Shown in pieces: positions 62,521 through 64,000 of a stretch of 64,000 bases of DNA. Below the pieces are notes generated by a model. The model was not told where the DNA came from and ran no database searches. It worked only from the letters and a program-made list of their open reading frames with translations. The number at the start of each line of letters is the position of its first letter. Positions within the stretch are counted from its first letter, which is position 1. Location of the stretch: IMG/VR virus record IMGVR_UViG_3300049729_000211, positions 79,575 to 143,574 of that record. One strand, given 5' to 3'. A program made the position numbers and the translations under genes. The DNA comes from a virus.

Positions 62521-62933
62521 CTCTCTTTGCCACGTGATCCCGGTTTATCCAGGACCTTCTGTTGCTAGGATCGTAACCGACCCCCGACAGCGATTAAGCT
62601 GCCATTGCCAGCGGAGCGAACGAACGGACCGGGAAGGCCAGGACGTTGCTACGACGGGCGCTGATACCATTGTCGGTAGCAGTTATTGTTTCTGTGTCCG
62701 ATTACGGAGGGCCACAGCGTACCGAGTTGTTATCTCTGGTCAGTTCCAATTGTCGAATCTGTTCGCCCCCATCATAAGCACTCTGGTTCCCAACTTCTGA
62801 ACAGTCTCTTCTCCAGCGACCGTATGAAATTCTAGGCGAAGTGGAGAGTGCTTATGGTGGAGGCGCGGGTCTATGCTAACCCGGTCCAAATGGCACATCA
62901 CTTTGACTTCAGCTCCGAAGAGCATACAACCAT
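62521..62933 (-). ncRNA. ssrA: Circularly permuted (two-piece) tmRNA
   Basis: Reading the minus strand: an acceptor piece comes first and ends CGCCTCC-A-CCA (62865-62855), preceded by a T-arm-like stem CGGGT/ACCCG with an unusual 8-base loop. A ~70-base intervening part is closed by an 11-bp perfect helix (62855-62845 with 62784-62774). Then the coding piece starts GGGGGCG (62770-62764), which pairs fully with CGCCTCC (one G-U), followed by the tmRNA signature ATTCGAC. CAATTGG and CCATTTG of the two pieces could form helix P2. The resume region AACAATAACT-GCT opens a 28-codon tag whose TAA sits in a hairpin loop, as in other tmRNAs. It should rescue stalled ribosomes with SmpB. Exact mature ends are estimated; the pseudoknots were not solved. 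Confidence 0.85.
62594..62680 (-). other. tmRNA proteolysis-tag reading frame (28 codons)
   Basis: From the resume GCT, the frame encodes ATDNGISARRSNV... ending VRSFAPLAMAA, then TAA. The hydrophobic -AMAA end fits tags recognised by ClpXP-type proteases, and the NV.AF..R style resembles cyanobacterial tags. At 28 residues it is longer than most. The stop codon lies in the loop of GGCAGC/GCTGTC. Confidence 0.8.
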
Positions 62934-62941
62934 ATAGATAG

Positions 62942-62970
62942 TCTACTGGCTATATTTGAATTCCAGGTAC
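62942..62970 (-). promoter_or_regulatory. Promoter of the tmRNA gene (TACCTG-N18-TAGA)
   Basis: On the minus strand GTACCTG, 18 bases, TAGACT, one base from the consensus, just upstream of the acceptor piece. Its presence ties the tmRNA to the phage's own promoter class. Confidence 0.75.
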
Positions 62971-63001
62971 ATCAGTAGTATCTTTAGAGAGGTGGCGAGA
63001 T

Positions 63002-63760
63002 TTGAACAAGCGTCTGGTATACACGGTCTATAAAACCGTGAACAAAGCAAACGGTAAGTTCTACCTTGGAGTTCATAAGACTTCAAATCCGATGGATGAG
63101 TACTTAGGTTCTGGTACTTACATCAAGCGAGCCGTTGCAAAGTATGGTCAATCTGGTTTCACGAAAGAAATCCTCTTTGAGTACGAAACTCAAGAAGAAG
63201 GATGGGACAAGGAGGATGAACTCATTGAGTTGAATCGGAATAATCCTCTTTGTACAAACATACGGAAAGGAGGTTCTGGAGGATTTGATTATATCAACAA
63301 AAATGGATTACTGACTATGTCAGACGAGACTAAATCTAGGTGTACTGCTAAGCTGTTAAACTGGAGGAAAGAACATCCTAATGAAATCAAAGAGAATGCT
63401 CGAATAGCTAATCTAACTAGAAGCAAGCAGTGGAAGGGAGGTAAGCATACAACTGAAGTTTGTCATAGAATCTCAGAAGTGAGTAGTGGACCACACAATA
63501 ACATGCATGACAAGAAATGGGTACATCATCCTGAATTGGGATTTAAGGCCGTTCTTCTAGATGAAGTACAATCGTATCTAGATGCTGGATGGCTACTTGG
63601 AAGAATTAGATATCGCAAGACTACTCATTCAACTTATGGTAAGATTTGGATAAATAATGGAGAAAGAAACAAATTGGTGTCTAATCTAGAAGAGTTTCCA
63701 GGATGGAAACGTGGAAGATTGATGACTATGATACAACGCAGTTTTGCTTCCATCTCTTGA
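63002..63760 (+). CDS. GIY-YIG homing endonuclease, TTG start
   Basis: The 252-residue protein starts at a TTG after AGAGGTGG. It has VYTVYKTVNKANGKFYLGVHKT (6-27), the GIY-YIG core, and IRKGGSGGFDYIN near 88-100. Closely related to the enzyme at 38431-39348, but without the C-terminal zinc and HTH modules. It lies divergently next to the tmRNA promoter, as its paralogue lies next to a tRNA. Confidence 0.92.
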   Translation: MNKRLVYTVYKTVNKANGKFYLGVHKTSNPMDEYLGSGTYIKRAVAKYGQSGFTKEILFEYETQEEGWDKEDELIELNRNNPLCTNIRKGGSGGFDYINKNGLLTMSDETKSRCTAKLLNWRKEHPNEIKENARIANLTRSKQWKGGKHTTEVCHRISEVSSGPHNNMHDKKWVHHPELGFKAVLLDEVQSYLDAGWLLGRIRYRKTTHSTYGKIWINNGERNKLVSNLEEFPGWKRGRLMTMIQRSFASIS

Positions 63761-63812
63761 AGATTGTGTCCACGCGAAACCCGAAGGTCAGAACTTGTGT
63801 CCACCACCAGCG

Positions 63813-64000
63813 ATGAACCACAACGGCGCATACTGTGTACGCCACGCATGGAACGCCCTCACGCAAGGGCCGTGCTGCACCTGCACGCCGGAAGGCAGCA
63901 CGATCACGCTAGACGACGGCGAGTACCTTGCGCTGACCAGGATCACCGATAGCGGCTGTCCGATACACGGGATGAGCAGCGCACACGTACCAGACCCGCA
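63813..64000 (+). CDS. Partial open frame in GC-rich end segment
   Basis: An ATG at 63813 opens a frame that runs off the right edge: MNHNGAYCVRHAWNALTQG, then a Cys-rich part (PCCTCTPEG). The region has about 62% GC by hand count, well above the rest, and the start has no clear ribosome site. It could be a phage gene of different origin or sequence joined from elsewhere. Confidence 0.4.
   Translation, partial: MNHNGAYCVRHAWNALTQGPCCTCTPEGSTITLDDGEYLALTRITDSGCPIHGMSSAHVPDP

Noticed and set aside
62740-62925. Protein-coding frame over the tmRNA acceptor region
   Set aside because: The region is explained by paired RNA structure (acceptor stem, 11-bp helix) and a promoter, and the frame has no ribosome site.
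63764-63952. 62-codon plus-strand frame at the right end
   Set aside because: Its product is Arg/His-rich and disordered-looking; the overlapping frame from 63813 has a more protein-like composition and stays open to the edge.

Overview
This window is most likely part of a large tailed-phage genome of the jumbo-phage kind. It carries long blocks of virion, baseplate and tail-fibre genes, an endolysin, six tRNA genes, a UvrD-type helicase, a strikingly large set of homing endonucleases, an intein, and many small overlapping hypothetical genes. The host cannot be named from the sequence. A cyanobacteria-like tmRNA tag and the two-piece tmRNA layout are the only hints, and they are weak.

Layout. 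0-2.3 kb: a SWIM zinc-finger protein interrupted by a LAGLIDADG intein. 2.3-3.7 kb: two rightward genes. 3.7-16 kb: a leftward virion operon (tail fibres, probable baseplate or neck proteins) into which three GIY-YIG endonuclease genes are inserted. 16-21 kb: mixed-strand genes, including a probable abundant virion protein, a P-loop protein, a NUMOD3/PD-(D/E)XK endonuclease and a GH108-type endolysin. 20.7-30.6 kb: leftward metabolism and replication genes (DUF3310, a broken methyltransferase, UvrD helicase, GNAT, class II glutamine amidotransferase fusion, ribbon-helix-helix protein, Nudix hydrolase and small proteins). 30.7-37.6 kb: a WGR-PARP ADP-ribosyltransferase flanked by two related HNH endonucleases, a methyltransferase-like and a nucleotidyltransferase-like protein, and regulators. 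38-40.3 kb: tRNA cluster (Cys, Gln, Thr, Tyr, Thr, Ile) interleaved with two endonuclease genes. 41-59.5 kb: a second leftward virion operon (baseplate J-like protein, an Ig-like-repeat giant protein, a beta-helix tailspike). 59.6-62.5 kb: small genes, including a lipoprotein-like protein and an endonuclease VII-like protein. 62.5-63 kb: a circularly permuted (two-piece) tmRNA gene. 63-63.8 kb: another GIY-YIG gene. The last ~220 bases are clearly more GC-rich than the rest.

Two observations stand out. First, 62.5-62.97 kb encodes what looks like a complete permuted tmRNA: the acceptor piece with CCA lies upstream, an 11-bp processing helix closes the intervening loop, the coding piece has the ATTCGAC signature, a 28-residue tag ends in LAMAA, and there is a terminator. 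Second, it is preceded by a promoter of a family I found repeatedly here: (T)TACCCG, exactly 18 bases, then TAGA. Ten copies precede early-type genes and the tmRNA, none of them a virion gene. In four of them the start codon lies exactly 11 bases after the first base of TAGA, which suggests leaderless mRNAs.

How the parts may work together (inference): the phage brings its own tRNAs and a ribosome-rescue RNA, an ADP-ribosyltransferase and nucleotide or DNA metabolism enzymes, expressed from a dedicated promoter class. The two virion operons lack this promoter and are probably driven by a different signal that I could not identify.
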